A stretch of 56,340 bases of DNA from Plantago elongata (Eukaryota; Streptophyta; Magnoliopsida; Lamiales; Plantaginaceae). The notes under the pieces were generated by a model that worked only from the letters and a program-made list of their open reading frames with translations, did not search any database and was not told the DNA's origin. Below, one piece after another: positions 25,341 to 37,700 of the stretch (position 1 is the stretch's first letter; the number at the start of each line of letters is the position of its first letter). The translations under genes and the position numbers were made by a program. Where the stretch lies: assembly GCA_036897095.1 (NCBI GenBank), contig JAYMSP010000356.1, positions 1-56,340 of the forward strand, written 5' to 3'.

Positions 25341-25620
25341 TCAGGATCTCGGGTGAGCCAGCGATGCACCCCCTCCCACCCTGAAAATGTTCCATAATCT
25401 TCTTTGAGATTGTGAGCTTCTTTAGTTAAAATTTTTTTTTTTTTTTTTTGGTACTTGAGTTAATTTCGATCTAAATTTGATGGAAATTTAGTCGGTATTA
25501 TGCTGACTCTAAAAGACTACCCACCGTGAGGCGGTCGTGGGGAGCCCACAACTAATAAAGTCGCCCAATGACTTCATCAGTGTGGGACAAAACCCAAATT
25601 TGTTATATGTTACCAGCCAA
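25341..25620 (-). other. Possible A-tailed retroposon-like sequence
   Basis: On the minus strand a segment of about 170 bp ends in a run of about 17 A (25433-25450). It holds a hairpin-prone stretch around 25520-25550. A retroposon (SINE-like) origin is possible, but no pol III A or B box is clear. Confidence 0.25.
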
Positions 25621-25810
25621 ATGGTTGATCCTTATTGAATTTATATTAATTTTTGATTAATTTACAAATAAACAAAATATTATATTAACGGTCATATTTT
25701 TTTCGAAATCTATTAAATAGTGACCGGTACACCTCACGTTTCACCATTCTTTCTCTCTTTTAAACTCAAAATACTCATCATCCCTCCCACACTAATTTTT
25801 CGACATCAAC

Positions 25811-26994
25811 ATGAATCCAAACAAGAGTCTTGCTAGTTGGTTGGTAATGTCACAATATACATGCAAACCCAAGGTGGTAGTGGTACCCATCCCAAACGTT
25901 GACGAACCCGAACTCCAACCTAAATACATCGTACGATCCATATCTCTCCCCCGGTGCATATATGCCTCAAAATTTTGAGTCCTCATTCCTAGAGACTCAA
26001 CAACCACCACCACCCCAAAAAAGGCCAAAGCGCGAAGGAAAAAAAGCTGAGAAAAAAGGCTGCCACCACCATCATCACTGAAGATGAGGACGTAGGGGCC
26101 AAGAAATTCTCTCAAAAGGAAGATCTTGTACTCATCTCAATGTTCATGACAGTTTGTGAAGATCTCATCAATGGGACAAACAGGAGTTCACTGCTATGTT
26201 TTCGAAGCACATCTTGAATCGGTAGAACGAGGCACGCACTGAACAAAATGCAGTCACTTCGATGCAAATGGCAAGTTCTCCCCGGGGTAGATGGAGTCGG
26301 ATGAAGTCTTGTATGATCCTATTCATGAGTGCTTAAGACGAGGTTGTCCAAGGGGTTGGGTGTCGGAGTGTTCACAATGAAGACGACGTCCTTAAGTACG
26401 CAAAACATTTATATAGGGGAATGAATAAAATAATTAGGATTTCGAGATGAAGAATTGTTGGGAAGCCATGCAGGATATTTGGAGTTGCAACAATTAATGG
26501 ATTACGAGGGTTTAGCGGACAAGGAAGTTCCGCATTTTGAAATTCATGGTGAAACCCAAGGTGAAGGTGGTGCTGAAGACATGCAAGCAAGTGGAGGTAG
26601 AGGAAGCAAGTGTATTTCGCTTGAGTGAGGAAAGTGATACTAGTTCAAAATGTCCAATTTGGCCATCATCAGGCAAAGGCACTGCAGAGGTAGTTTGTGG
26701 CGAACTACTCTTCTCAAGGGGACATGAGCACATAATTTGCTCAATTTAGAGATGATTATGCTGAACAACTGGAGAAGGAGAGAATTGAGTTGGAGAAATA
26801 GAGATTCGAATGGTTGAGTGAAAGGGCCGCATAAAAGCTAGAGGAAGCAAGACAAGTCGTTCAAGGTCATCATAATTTGGCTAGGACCCAAAGGATGCAG
26901 TTGTTTGTGTCTCTAAGCCAAATGGATTTGAGCAACATGACGCCTGAGACTAGGAACATGTTAGAGATGTTGAAGGCAAAGTTCAACATGTGAA
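25811..26994 (+). pseudogene. Decayed PIF/Harbinger ORF1-type gene (Myb-like with NAM-associated C-terminal domain)
   Basis: Starts MNPNKSLASWLVMSQYT and is broken by several stops and frame shifts. Recognisable pieces in order are KKFSQKEDLVLISMFMTVCE with DLINGT (Myb/SANT-like start), EKERIELEKYRFEWLSERAA, and the end MQLFVSLSQMDLSNMTPETR with NMLEMLKAKFNM, which is typical of the plant proteins with a NAM-associated C-terminal domain often misannotated as glutathione S-transferase T3-like. These are the DNA-binding partner proteins of PIF/Harbinger transposases. No transposase frame and no terminal repeats were identified, so this is a relic. Confidence 0.65.
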
Positions 26995-27998
26995 GTTGCA
27001 GTTCAAATTGTGTATATGTTTTTCTTTTTTGCATTGTAGTTTTTATCTCCGACCATTGTTGTTGTTGTATTGTAATCCTGATTTAAATAAAAAGAAACAC
27101 CGTTCACAATATCAAATTTTATTTTCAATGAATATTCTTACTAATGTAACCATTGAAGTAATCCCGCAACCAACCTAACGACCACTACCACAGTAGGCAA
27201 TTATTGGTCCTGAGAGAAGTCGCTACATGACCAAGCCATTTTTGGTCATGAATAGTTAGTGTCTAACATATGTATTCAAATATAGAAGAACACCTGTAAA
27301 ATGGGATATAGTACATGTGGACCATAGTATTTTTTTCAATTTATTGTAAAAAAATGATTATGAGTACTAATTAATCAATCAATAGCAGGAAGAGTTTGAC
27401 TAATAGGAAGTCAGACTCTCGCATTTGTTCGTCTATGAGTTTGCTTTTGGATATGATATAATTAAATAGTGTATACAAAGTATGGTTGATTCTATAGATT
27501 GTTAATGAAAACGAAAACATTTCTATTGTTTTTCATATGAGTGTATTGGTGTTAACAACAATTAACATATAGTTTAATTAACAAAAAGGATGTTTCTATT
27601 AACAATATAGGTTCGTCTTATATAATTTATTATTTATATACCATCTCTTTAAAGACTTACTCAACAATGTAAGGTAGAAAATTAAATAATAGTTCAATTA
27701 AAAGGTAAGAAAATGAATATAAATTAATAGTGGACAATGATATGACAAATTGAGTATAATATAAACATAGAAACAATACATTATAAATAATTAAAAAATA
27801 ATAATAACTGGGTAAAGTTGTATGTATAATTATAATAAGTATTTATGTATATTATAATGAAATACATGGGACCGTATTTTGTAAATGAAAACATTTTTAT
27901 TTTTAGACCGTCCCGGATCACTCAAAGTGTTCTATGAGGACCAACCGACCGGTCCATCATAGCAACATTTAGTTGGGTGCTCACTTGGTAAGTAATGT
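26995..27998. other. AT-rich intergenic region
   Basis: No coding signal; long AT-rich tracts. Confidence 0.5.
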
Positions 27999-28105
27999 TG
28001 TGTTCTCTTCAACTGAAAATCACTTCAGTTCAGTTCGGTTTAGTTATAATTTATACCTTACTTAAGTCCAGTCCAGTTCAGTAAATTTTAATTGAATAGA
28101 ACACA
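27999..28105. mobile_element. Short MITE with tgtgttctNttcaa ends
   Basis: A 107-bp element. The left end is tgtgttctcttcaactgaaa and the right end reads, reversed, tgtgttctattcaattaaaa. The interior is rich in cagttcagtt-type words. Another element with this interior lies near 29664. Confidence 0.75.
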
Positions 28106-28294
28106 TCCTAACCCAACTAAAATGGACACTTGTAAAAATGTTTTAATATAACCATTATACGAACGAATATATTATTTGAACTCTATAGATACACCATTTA
28201 AGGCATACTTTTACACACCCGACAACTCACCCTTCTTTCTCTCTTTAAACTTAAACACTTTAAGAAAATTCTTCAAATTTTCAATTTCTGACAT

Positions 28295-28376
28295 GTCCGA
28301 TCAAAATAAGGACCTCATGAATTGGTTGATGGTGAACGATCCACAGTACTTCCACAATTTTCACGGAACAATATAG
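28295..28376 (+). pseudogene. Second Harbinger ORF1-like start fragment
   Basis: The short frame MSDQNKDLMNWLMVNDPQYF has the layout of the start at 25811 (N-K-x-L-x-x-W-L-x-M), and its leader shares a ttctttctctctttaaact stretch with the leader of that copy. It stops after 27 residues and the rest of the gene is not found. Assigned by similarity to the neighbouring relic. Confidence 0.4.
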
Positions 28377-29663
28377 CCGTCGCGACACAAAGACTGCAAA
28401 TGCTTATGACTCCCTCAAAAGATTAAAGAAAACATGACAGCTTAGACGAGGAAACTTTACGAAAGGTTGAATGAGTAGTTTAACATATGAATATTAATTG
28501 GCCTATTCATCTTGATATTAGTCTAGCAAATAGGAGTTCAACATATGACTCTCACTTGAAGATCGTAAAGAGGAAATTTACTGAGTATGTATTAGTCTAG
28601 TAAAACTCTTGTATATAATGATTATGTCTTTTAAATTGTAATTTTATATATTTTTAAAGGATACGAAGAACAAACACATAGCAAAAGAACATCATTTTGA
28701 AGAATAAGTCAACTGCGCAAGATTGTTGAGGACAAGAGAGAAAATTCTCGTCGCATACCTTGATTAGCTTTTCAACCATCTAGTTGAAAAACTAGTTAAA
28801 TTAATAAACTTTGCATTCATGTAACATGTTTTATATTAGTTAGTAGTCAAAACAAGCTCACGTAGCTGAAAAGTTATAGTAAACAGAGATATAACGTAAT
28901 CCATCTCCACATGAATTATTTAGAGACAGTATTATTTTGAATAAATCTTTTAAAAACAAATTTTATATATAATATTTTTAATAATTCATATTTTAATATT
29001 TAAATTAATATCATATAAATTCTGCAACTTTAACTTCATAGTATGTCAGGATGACATACTAAAATGTTAAGAAGAAGAATCTTTGACGGACGTGGAAGTA
29101 CAAGATCATGATGTTCTACAATATTAAATTAGATGATTATTAATTCATTAGAAAACTATAATTAACTATTGTTCTCCTACATGCATGAGACTAATCACGT
29201 ATTAAAATATGGTATCTTCCAACTCCGGCAGCCAACTACCCAGCACCTATATTCGGTTCGGGCTAACTAAAAACAATTAAGGCATCACACTATCACACTC
29301 TCTTCTTTATACTATTAAATAATATATGTTCTTATAATCAAAAATTTACTACGTACTATATCATTCTTATGGAATCAAGAGTGTCGCCCATTATTCAATA
29401 TTTGACTAGATATTACACATAGGACGGAATTATAAAATCTCAATTTCATATATTAACAAGTACGCTAAGGAATTCCGTAAATAAAATAAAATGAATAAAT
29501 AACTATAAACAGGTTAATGGAATGTAAGTAATAGTGAATAATATATTAGTATTGAATTTTATAAGAATTGGGTTTGTAAGAATACCAAAGCGAAATTAGT
29601 TGATCTGTGTATGAGAGTATGAAAATAAGAAAATAAATATAGTAAATAAAGTATTGTAAGACT
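28377..29663. other. AT-rich intergenic region
   Basis: No gene, repeat or RNA signal seen. Confidence 0.5.
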
Positions 29664-29793
29664 TTGTTTTTTTCCAACTGAAATTTACTGAAATAAAGTA
29701 TAGTATAAATATAACTAAATAGAGCTGAATTAGACTGAACTCAATCTTAATTAAACTGATTTGAAGGAGTTTTAGTTGAACAACTAGAACATA
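29664..29793. mobile_element. Diverged MITE related to 27999-28105
   Basis: Begins with ttccaactgaaatttactga and ends ttagttgaacaactagaaca; the ends pair imperfectly and the interior has gactgaactc-type words as in the element at 27999. Confidence 0.5.
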
Positions 29794-29978
29794 ACCTAAT
29801 ATTATTTTGAAATTGAGACGTCTCAAATGGAATGAGGAAATTTAAAATCGAGACGGGTAGAGAGAAATATAACGGAAGAAATTTCTTGGCATTTGTACGA
29901 ATTAAATTCAAATTAAATAAGTGAGATTGACAGAAATGACAAACTCAAATTTTGTGAATTATACTACACTACTTTATA

Positions 29979-30238
29979 CTCTTTCCGTCCCAAGTTGAAC
30001 TTTTTGTGGGCCCGAATATAAATGTTAAGAAAAAAGTGTATAAAGTAGAAGATAAGGTGATAAAGTAGAAAAAAAAGTAAATAAAGTAGGAGAGATTGTT
30101 ATAAACTAAAGGTAAGGTGAATAAAATAGAAGAGATAATGTATAAAGTAGTAGATATATTTTCTATTTAAGGGATAAGAAGATGAAATTGGAACGGACTA
30201 AAATGAAATACGGGAAGATAAAGTTGGGATTGAAGGAG
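29979..30238. mobile_element. Stowaway-like MITE
   Basis: The left end ctctttccgtcccaagtt follows TA, and the right end reads, reversed, ctccttcaatcccaactt. The interior has repeated ataaagtaga/aagtaggaga words also found at 3252-3460. Confidence 0.75.
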
Positions 30239-31281
30239 AAATATAATAGAATAATAGATGTTTGAGATGAAATACCTTGTATTTTTACTAAAATCCAGGA
30301 AGTTTGCCCATCCTGTTGAACCTGTAAACATGCATATTGTTATTGTGTGTTCTCCATATGTTCCTAATACAAATGCAGATTTCAATCCTATAGTAACTTC
30401 ATGTTCTTGCCTAAAATACCTGATGTCTGCCATCATATTTGTTTTCTGCTACCTCTCAATGAACTATGCTCATGTCTGAGCACTGAGCTACAATACATGA
30501 TGTTTGTTTTCACTTCTGAGCCGCACATTAGCTAAACATGCGATGTTTGAACTAGATTTGAGCATATAGGATATATAATATAAGTACAGGAGTACAAAAT
30601 CAAATTCTACTACCATTATAAACCACCAAAATGGAAACAATCACAAGTAAATGTCAAACATGTTCTTGTCTAAACAAACAGAAATGCACATACAAATTCG
30701 AAAGTAAACAGAATATATCAAAGCCTAGATTTAACATTGTAAAGTTACATAAAGTATACTGCAGCCATTTGTAACTTGCTCCAACTCCTCTGTTTCTATT
30801 GAGCAGGACTGCAGGACCCCCAGCCGTTCTGGTTTTCGGTTTTTTTTCCCTCTGCCAAGTTATAACAGCTGCAACAGGTTTTAGATAGTAGTACTAGAAA
30901 TCTTACTTAAACTGAAGAGGGTCTACTTATCTCACACGGACATGCATGTTCCCGACAGAGTCATGATTTATTACGGCGCTCAATCTATGGTGCATTTCCT
31001 GTTAACAGAAGGCCAGTTGCATCACATACTGAATCAAGCATGCATATAATTGGTTTTTTTCTACGTTGTACTACCTCATGATGATTTAATGTGTTGTTCA
31101 GTACAGCATTTAATTCATCAGGAGTAGTAGCATGTCGTACGGAAGAAAAAACCCATATATATATATAATCATATCATACGATGAACTCCTTCACATGCAC
31201 ATTAAGGGAAGTATAAGCTGAATAGTAAATTTTGAGTACAAAAGCCAAAAAGCATCAGATATAGAAGTGGCAGTACAGACA
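30239..31281. other. Intergenic, 3' flank of the pseudo-receiver gene
   Basis: No CCT domain or further receiver-protein exon was found on the minus strand here. An open stretch at 30260-30436 exists on both strands but matches nothing recognised. The part near 30780-31280 is likely 3' UTR. Confidence 0.45.
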
Positions 31282-32141
31282 TTAGGTCTTCTGAGAGTGC
31301 ATCCAGAGATACGCTATCACGTCAGCATGAAGTGGCTTCACAATATAGTCTGTTGCTCCGAGCTTCATCCCTTTTACCGTGACAGAAACCTGATCTTCCG
31401 TCGCCAAGACTTTGCAAAGACAAAACATAAATGCATGAGCTATTACTAAATACTACAGTATATCTTATAAGATCGAGTAAGCAAATTCACACACTCGGAA
31501 CAAATGTGTAATACTGCATCTTTACTTATCACAGGAATTTGCTGCAAGTTCTTCTGACGCATGATGTATCTCAGAACATGCTCTCCATTTTCCATCAATA
31601 CGTCAACTGAAGCAAGTATGATATCTGCTCCAGGTCCTTGTGAAATGAGCGTATCAAAAAGGTCGATACGTGACCACACTGAAGCCACTGAAATACAACA
31701 CAGCAGTTTTCATATGGTATTTAGCATTCAGCACCATGATTCTATAAAGAATGCTACTAACAGGAAGTAACACGAAAAATAGACAGCCATTTTTTTGTTC
31801 AACATAGATACTTACGTAGTTACATAGAAACATAAAATTTCGCATGAATATCAAGAATAAAATGTCTGTCTCATGACAGAAGCATGCAAACTACAGATTA
31901 ATAAAAATGCAACTATTATAGCAAATAAAACTGGTTTCTACAAATGAAGCAACTATTTCACTTGAAAAACTTGATAAAAGAATAGGAACAGAGAAGAGGT
32001 AATACCTTGATAAGCACAATTGGAAAGTTGTGCGTGTATCGCATGGCAACTTTCTGCATTGATATCACATAGTAAAATCCGGATTTTGCTGCAATCAGCT
32101 CTAGTATGTTCATTATGCATAACTCCTTTACCCTTATCCAT
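31282..32141 (-). CDS. Receiver-only TOC1/PRR1-like pseudo-response regulator
   Basis: Three exons, minus: 32141-32006, 31687-31526, 31409-31282; 426 nt, 141 residues. The start chosen is the ATG giving MDKGKGVMHNE; the frame is open a little further upstream without another ATG near. The product is one receiver domain: strand 1 IRILLCDINAES, middle IILASVDVLMENGEHVLRYI, end GMKLGATDYIVKPL. The order and wording resemble the pseudo-receiver of the clock protein TOC1 (RILLCDND, LAEIDLP, LGAADYLVKPL; from memory). The phosphate-accepting Asp is replaced (Ser in LASVDV) and the acidic pair is reduced, so phosphotransfer is unlikely; the Lys of VKPL is kept. A stop follows ten residues after the domain (YLWMHSQKT), so the middle region and CCT DNA-binding domain of TOC1 are absent. 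It could be a real dimerisation-type modulator or a truncated paralog. Confidence 0.72.
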
Positions 32142-34764
32142 CAGTTGATCACGTCGATTACACGTGTTGCACAAGCTAACTGACTTGCTATGATGTCTTA
32201 GGCAGGGGAACTATCCTAGGAATAAGAAAGCAATGTCCAACCTAACCACCACACATAACACTACATGGCTATATAGTCGCTTTGTGAATCCATCCAACAC
32301 ACAGTTTGGCCTGCCAAATTTTAAGAGCAGGCCTAATTGTTCACTGTTATCTCTACTCTCTATTATGTCACATGCAAAAATGGATTTTTCGCTATCATAT
32401 CAAACTTCAATTGAAATGAAATGGTAAGTCTGGCTCTGTTTACTGCTAGTTTATAAACTCATGTTTAAAACAAGATTGTGAGTAAATGCCTAACTGGCGG
32501 GTTATAAGTAACCTGATTCGATTAGCTACTTCAGATATATTTACTAAACACCTCCATAAAAGCCTATTCATCCATCATCTAGCTTTGTTCAACAGAGATT
32601 TAACTCGTAAATTGGCTTGTATTATGAGGCCAGACCAGAAGTATGAATAACCAGACACACAACTGCACAAGCACCACCAATTAGGTGCACGACAATTAGG
32701 AGTGATTCATCTATGATGCCAAGTTAAGTTGCATCAGGATTTATATAATTCCGAATGCAAGAAACCTTGTCTAATCATGTAAGGTTAGCTCTTAAATGTA
32801 AATCAGGTCCACGAAAAATAATGGAGCCATCTTGGTATAATGCATGGCCCCTAGTATCATTAAGTAGCAGAGATACCAGAAAAGGAAAACATATAAACAG
32901 ACAGACATAAGATAGATTAAAGATCCTGATGTTAGGTCAAAAATCAAAACTGAATAAGATAGATATACAGGATGTTACGATTACGTTTCTAAAAATATCA
33001 TTCTATTAGCTGAAGCTGCTAAAATTGATACTTCTTTTTCTGAGAATTGTCAATTTCAACATTTGATGGAGACGATAGAAGCATTGAAACTGTCTGTCAT
33101 TTAACCATTATCACTGGAAGCTTTATAATTTTTCATTCGTCAGAACGTTAGGATTTCTGTCATCCCATTTCTTGCAATCATGCATGTAGAACAATATACC
33201 AAACAATTCAAAAAAGCAGCAAAAATGTATGGAACTTGTGGTTACTCTGCTTACCACTATTTGGCATTTTTGATATTAATCTCGGTTCAAATATTGTGTT
33301 TGTTCAACCATATTCACTCGATTTCTGTCTCATATTTATACCTTAAGGCTGAAGCTTGTACATACAAATAGCTCCAAAAGAATATAACAGTCGCTTAAGC
33401 AGCTCTGGAACATCGTAATCAAATGTGTTTTGGCAGTTTTGCCTCATGGTTAAGGTAAAACACTTCCCTGTAATTCCTGTGCTCTTGAGGTTATTAAACT
33501 ATCATTCATATATGTGCCAGGAAAATTAGGATCTCCCGGAAACATTGATATTGATCGGTAATGTAACATAAAGCTATGGCTCAGCTATGATACAGATCAG
33601 CATTACAAGTTTACAACTATCATTCCTGTGCTAATGATATACGTTTGTTTCTTTATTGCACTCTTGTTTTTGTTCTCGTACTTTTATACTGCTGCACTGG
33701 ATTGTGTGTTACTTGTTACTTTCCTGTTTATTAAGAGAAATTCGATGAACATATATTAGAGGTTCAAGTCGAGATTGAGAGTTGCATACACCCAAAAAAG
33801 AGTACTTGAAAGGTAAAATACAGACTGTTGTTGACATAATGTCCAGAAAGGAGTATATCTTGGTGCCATTTTAAGTCTTTCACATGCTTTTGTTCTCAGA
33901 TTTTTGTTCAGGTAGGCTTCCATGTGACATAATGCAATGTTTTTTCTTCACGTTTTTTTTCCTGTTGTTGCAGATTCTGATTAGTGTCTTTACCAGAATC
34001 ATATTCTGCACATGATCAACATTTTGAGTCTTCTCATGATAAACATTTTGATTAGTATCTTTACCAGAATCAGATTCTGTCACATGTTGAGAACTCGCAC
34101 AATTTCCACGCTGCTTCTATGCATGTTCGGTAAGACATTACTCTTACAGCAAGTTCATTATAAACTAGGAAAGGTGGGTGCTAATAATCCCAAGTATGGT
34201 GATGTTAAGATCCCAGTTGTTAACAGTTCGGGGATGGGGTTGGGAATCTACACACGGATTCAACTGAAAGTGTTTGATGCAAACGTATAACGGGTAATAA
34301 CACACATAAGTTCACAGATTACCAGATACCTGTTGTATACATATCTCAAACTGCCTTCAATATGAACCGTTCTAAATGTTATGCTGAATCCCTGACTTGG
34401 GCATTTCTATAAGCAAATATTTAGGCCCTGTGACTACCACAAGTTCATGACCCTCGTGCTAATAACTAGGATTAGGAACCTACAACTCTCAGGATACTCT
34501 AACTAGAGTGAAGAATGGAGAAGCAAGCAAAAGTGCATAATAAGAAAGTAATACCATTATGAACAAATCAATATCTGATTAACACTAAATAATACTACAA
34601 TCATTTTTAGTTGTATGAGACAACCAACTTTTAACCTAGAAACTAACTGCAAATCATTACAGTACCATGGTTAAGTCTGAAACCCTTACACCACCCAGGA
34701 ACAAGAAGTTCCTCTGCTCACCAGTAGATCTATCCATCAGTCAGGTAGCTCATCTACCATTCAT
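32142..34764. other. Intergenic between pseudo-receiver gene and NEN gene
   Basis: No gene is supported. At 33970-34085 an imperfect direct duplication is seen: tctttaccagaatcatattctg and tctttaccagaatcagattctg lie about 70 bp apart. The segment near 34700 is probably the 3' UTR of the NEN gene. Confidence 0.45.
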
Positions 34765-37700
34765 TTAGTGAATAACCAGCTTTTTCGCCACTAAACGGAT
34801 GCCCGAGTTCTGCATATAGTCATAAGTATCTATAGAGAAACAGACATCAACCAAACTTCCAGGAGTGAAGAGAGCTTCCAGCTCAGTAACATCATATCTA
34901 ACAAACACAAGCTTCTGTGGTTCTGATATATCGTTCTGGTATATCTCTGTGATCCATCGATTGACATTGCCATCTGAGATGGTGGGTAGTCTGCAAGAAT
35001 AGAAGGTAGTATTAATATAGATCCTACTGTAATTATACTACTATAGTTACTTTACTGTTCTATACATAATGTGGGAACAAATGCAGCTGGCTTCTGGTTT
35101 TCATTCACTCAATATCTCTTATGGAACTCTTATTGTTCCTAAGACACAGGCAAACTACAAACTAAATGACTGACACATCAACCATAAAGGTAGGTAAAAA
35201 CAGAAGGCAATCAAGGTAACAAAGTAACTACTACATGCCAGGATCTATCATCCGAAAGAGTCGATGCACAGTCTTATTAGGTAAGTAGAGCTCATTAGTG
35301 AACAGGAAAGTTGAATTTAAAGTTCAATCAAGTCATCAGTGTTTTTTTCTTACAAGACATTCTCTAGCTTTCCGGTTACATTCATTCAATATAGTTGGGT
35401 TTTCAAAAGATAGTTTTGTGCAGTTTCTCCCTGTGAGATTGAAAACTTTATTTCACGTTGAAACAATAAGAGAAAAAAAAAGTATTCATTCAATTTTCCT
35501 CTGCTCCACCAACTAGAAGTTAATGTTCCTAAGTGTTAAGATATTGTGAGAGAAAAATACCAGGCTATATTATCACAATTCAAAGGCATAAGAACTTACT
35601 GCAAACGGATAGTGGGAGAGTTGAAGAACCCTGGCTTTCTGGCCACCACAGGTCGCCACTCTGATAGACTACCAGACTCAGCATAGAGCTTATTTACAAG
35701 ATCATCAATTGCATCCAAAATATTGCACAAGCTAGGTGATGCATCCACCACAAAACTTAATCTTGGCCTACCAGCAAGATCAACGAATTTCGTACTAATC
35801 CCAAACCGAATCTTTAGGTTTGGACATAAAATTTGCAACGGGAAGTTTCTGTGTAGAATTTTGATCTTTTGAATCCCACGGTAAACGGGTGCAAGTTGAA
35901 CAGATATAGAAGGTATTGAAATGTTGTTAAGCTCCAAAAATTCAGGTAAGCCCTGGAAATTCCCAGAATTGACTGAAGTTGAAGAATCTTGACCAGTAGA
36001 ATTAGTTATCTCTTCTTCCATAGCATCTCCAGGCAGAGCTTCCTGCCCTATTTGGTCACTGAGTGCAACCATGTTAAATGAGTCTGCTCTGGCGGGATTG
36101 GATTCAGCTGGAGGCAAATTTACTTCACCAGTGTTTGGCGACATCAATGACAGTATCGGGTGATTTTTCTCCATTCGCGGAGGCGATGTTATGTTATTGA
36201 TAGCCACTACACTTGATGAAGGCCTACTAGCATTTAATTCAGTTTGCTCTCCCATAGTTCTTCCATTAACACGACTTCTTGTGGCAACATGAGGAGAAGC
36301 CGAGCTACTCTCTGGTAATTTGTCCGTAAGGCTGGATTCCTGCAAAGAGAGTCAGTCAGACATCACCATCATACATTATAGCACTTGAAAAGCAGGAGTA
36401 AAATGAGTTTATAAATTTTCCAATATTATAAACAACTCAGACTTAGTGAAAGATCTCCCAAAAGGTCCAATAAAACAAATACATAGCCACACTCGTTGAG
36501 AAGGATTGAAAATTTTAAAGTAATTCAAGACATTACCAGAAACAGAACTGTGGCACAATACTTGAGGACTTCAAGATTCATCCTAACATCATCCAAACTC
36601 CTAAAATTACCAACACAAGAGTATAATCAATATCCATGTGCTTAAGAAAATATCCACTGTCCATTGAACACCAAAATTTAAGGCAGGTGCACGGAGAACC
36701 ACCTGAACTAATAATTTCTCAATTTTCATAAGCACAAGACTTATTATTACTAGTAAGACATGTCCGATGTGTTTATAAGGAAGCATTAGGGGAAAACTAT
36801 TTTATGGAGTTAAGTTTTCACTATAGAGAACATGGAACCCATGAAATGAAGCTCGCAAGCTATTAGTTAGCCACTATTGTAAGAAATGAATTCATATACT
36901 TCCAGAGGCAAACTCAGGATCCTTGTCCACATTGGAGCTCATCGATATAGCTAAGTTTAAAATTGAAGAAGGTTATAGAAAGATTGTGTTTTGAATGCCT
37001 CTGTCGACAATTAGTATTTTAGAATAGGACGAATTTTCGTACTTCTACAATTGCATATTTAGGTGCATGGCAAGGAGCCAGTAGACAGACGCAACCACAA
37101 GAAAGCAAATATACATGCTGATAATGCAAGCATAAATACATAATAGAGACAGGCAATTACCTGTGTGTTTGCTGGCCAAGGCCAAAATATGTTGCAAGAG
37201 TGGCCATCTGGAAAAGAACCAATGTCATTGTTTAATGATGACTAAAAGACAGTAATAAAGATGATCTCAAAGATATTTCATCAACGAAGCTCATTCCTTC
37301 AGTGATCTATTCATGCGAAGAATGTCATTATTGTGAGTGAACAGTGTTCCAACTTTCGGTTGACAAGATAAAAGGTTTAGGGCACATCATTGATTCAAAA
37401 TCCTAACAGAGATCCCTACTCAAATAAAAAATTTACAAACTATTCTCTGAGTATATAAAGAACTTCAATGCTTACTAGTAATTGTTATAAACAATCCTGA
37501 ACATCCATATACAATAAATCACTCTATATCAGGTATCTTGAAAAAATCAGTATAAATTCTAGATAAGTGTTTCTAAGAATCCCACCTTCATGTTGCCAGC
37601 TCTCCTGCCAAATCTTTGCGTCAGCAGCGCTAGCGAATCAATTGTTCCCTTAGGCTCTGGAGGCGGCCTATTAATCTCCGCAAATGCCTCCCTTATGCGA

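Noticed and set aside
30260-30436. Open frames on both strands next to a MITE
   Set aside because: No recognisable family and no splice-linked partner exons; not enough to call a gene or gene fragment.
34012-34290. 92-residue plus-strand open frame
   Set aside because: It overlaps a local direct duplication and shows no conserved motif.
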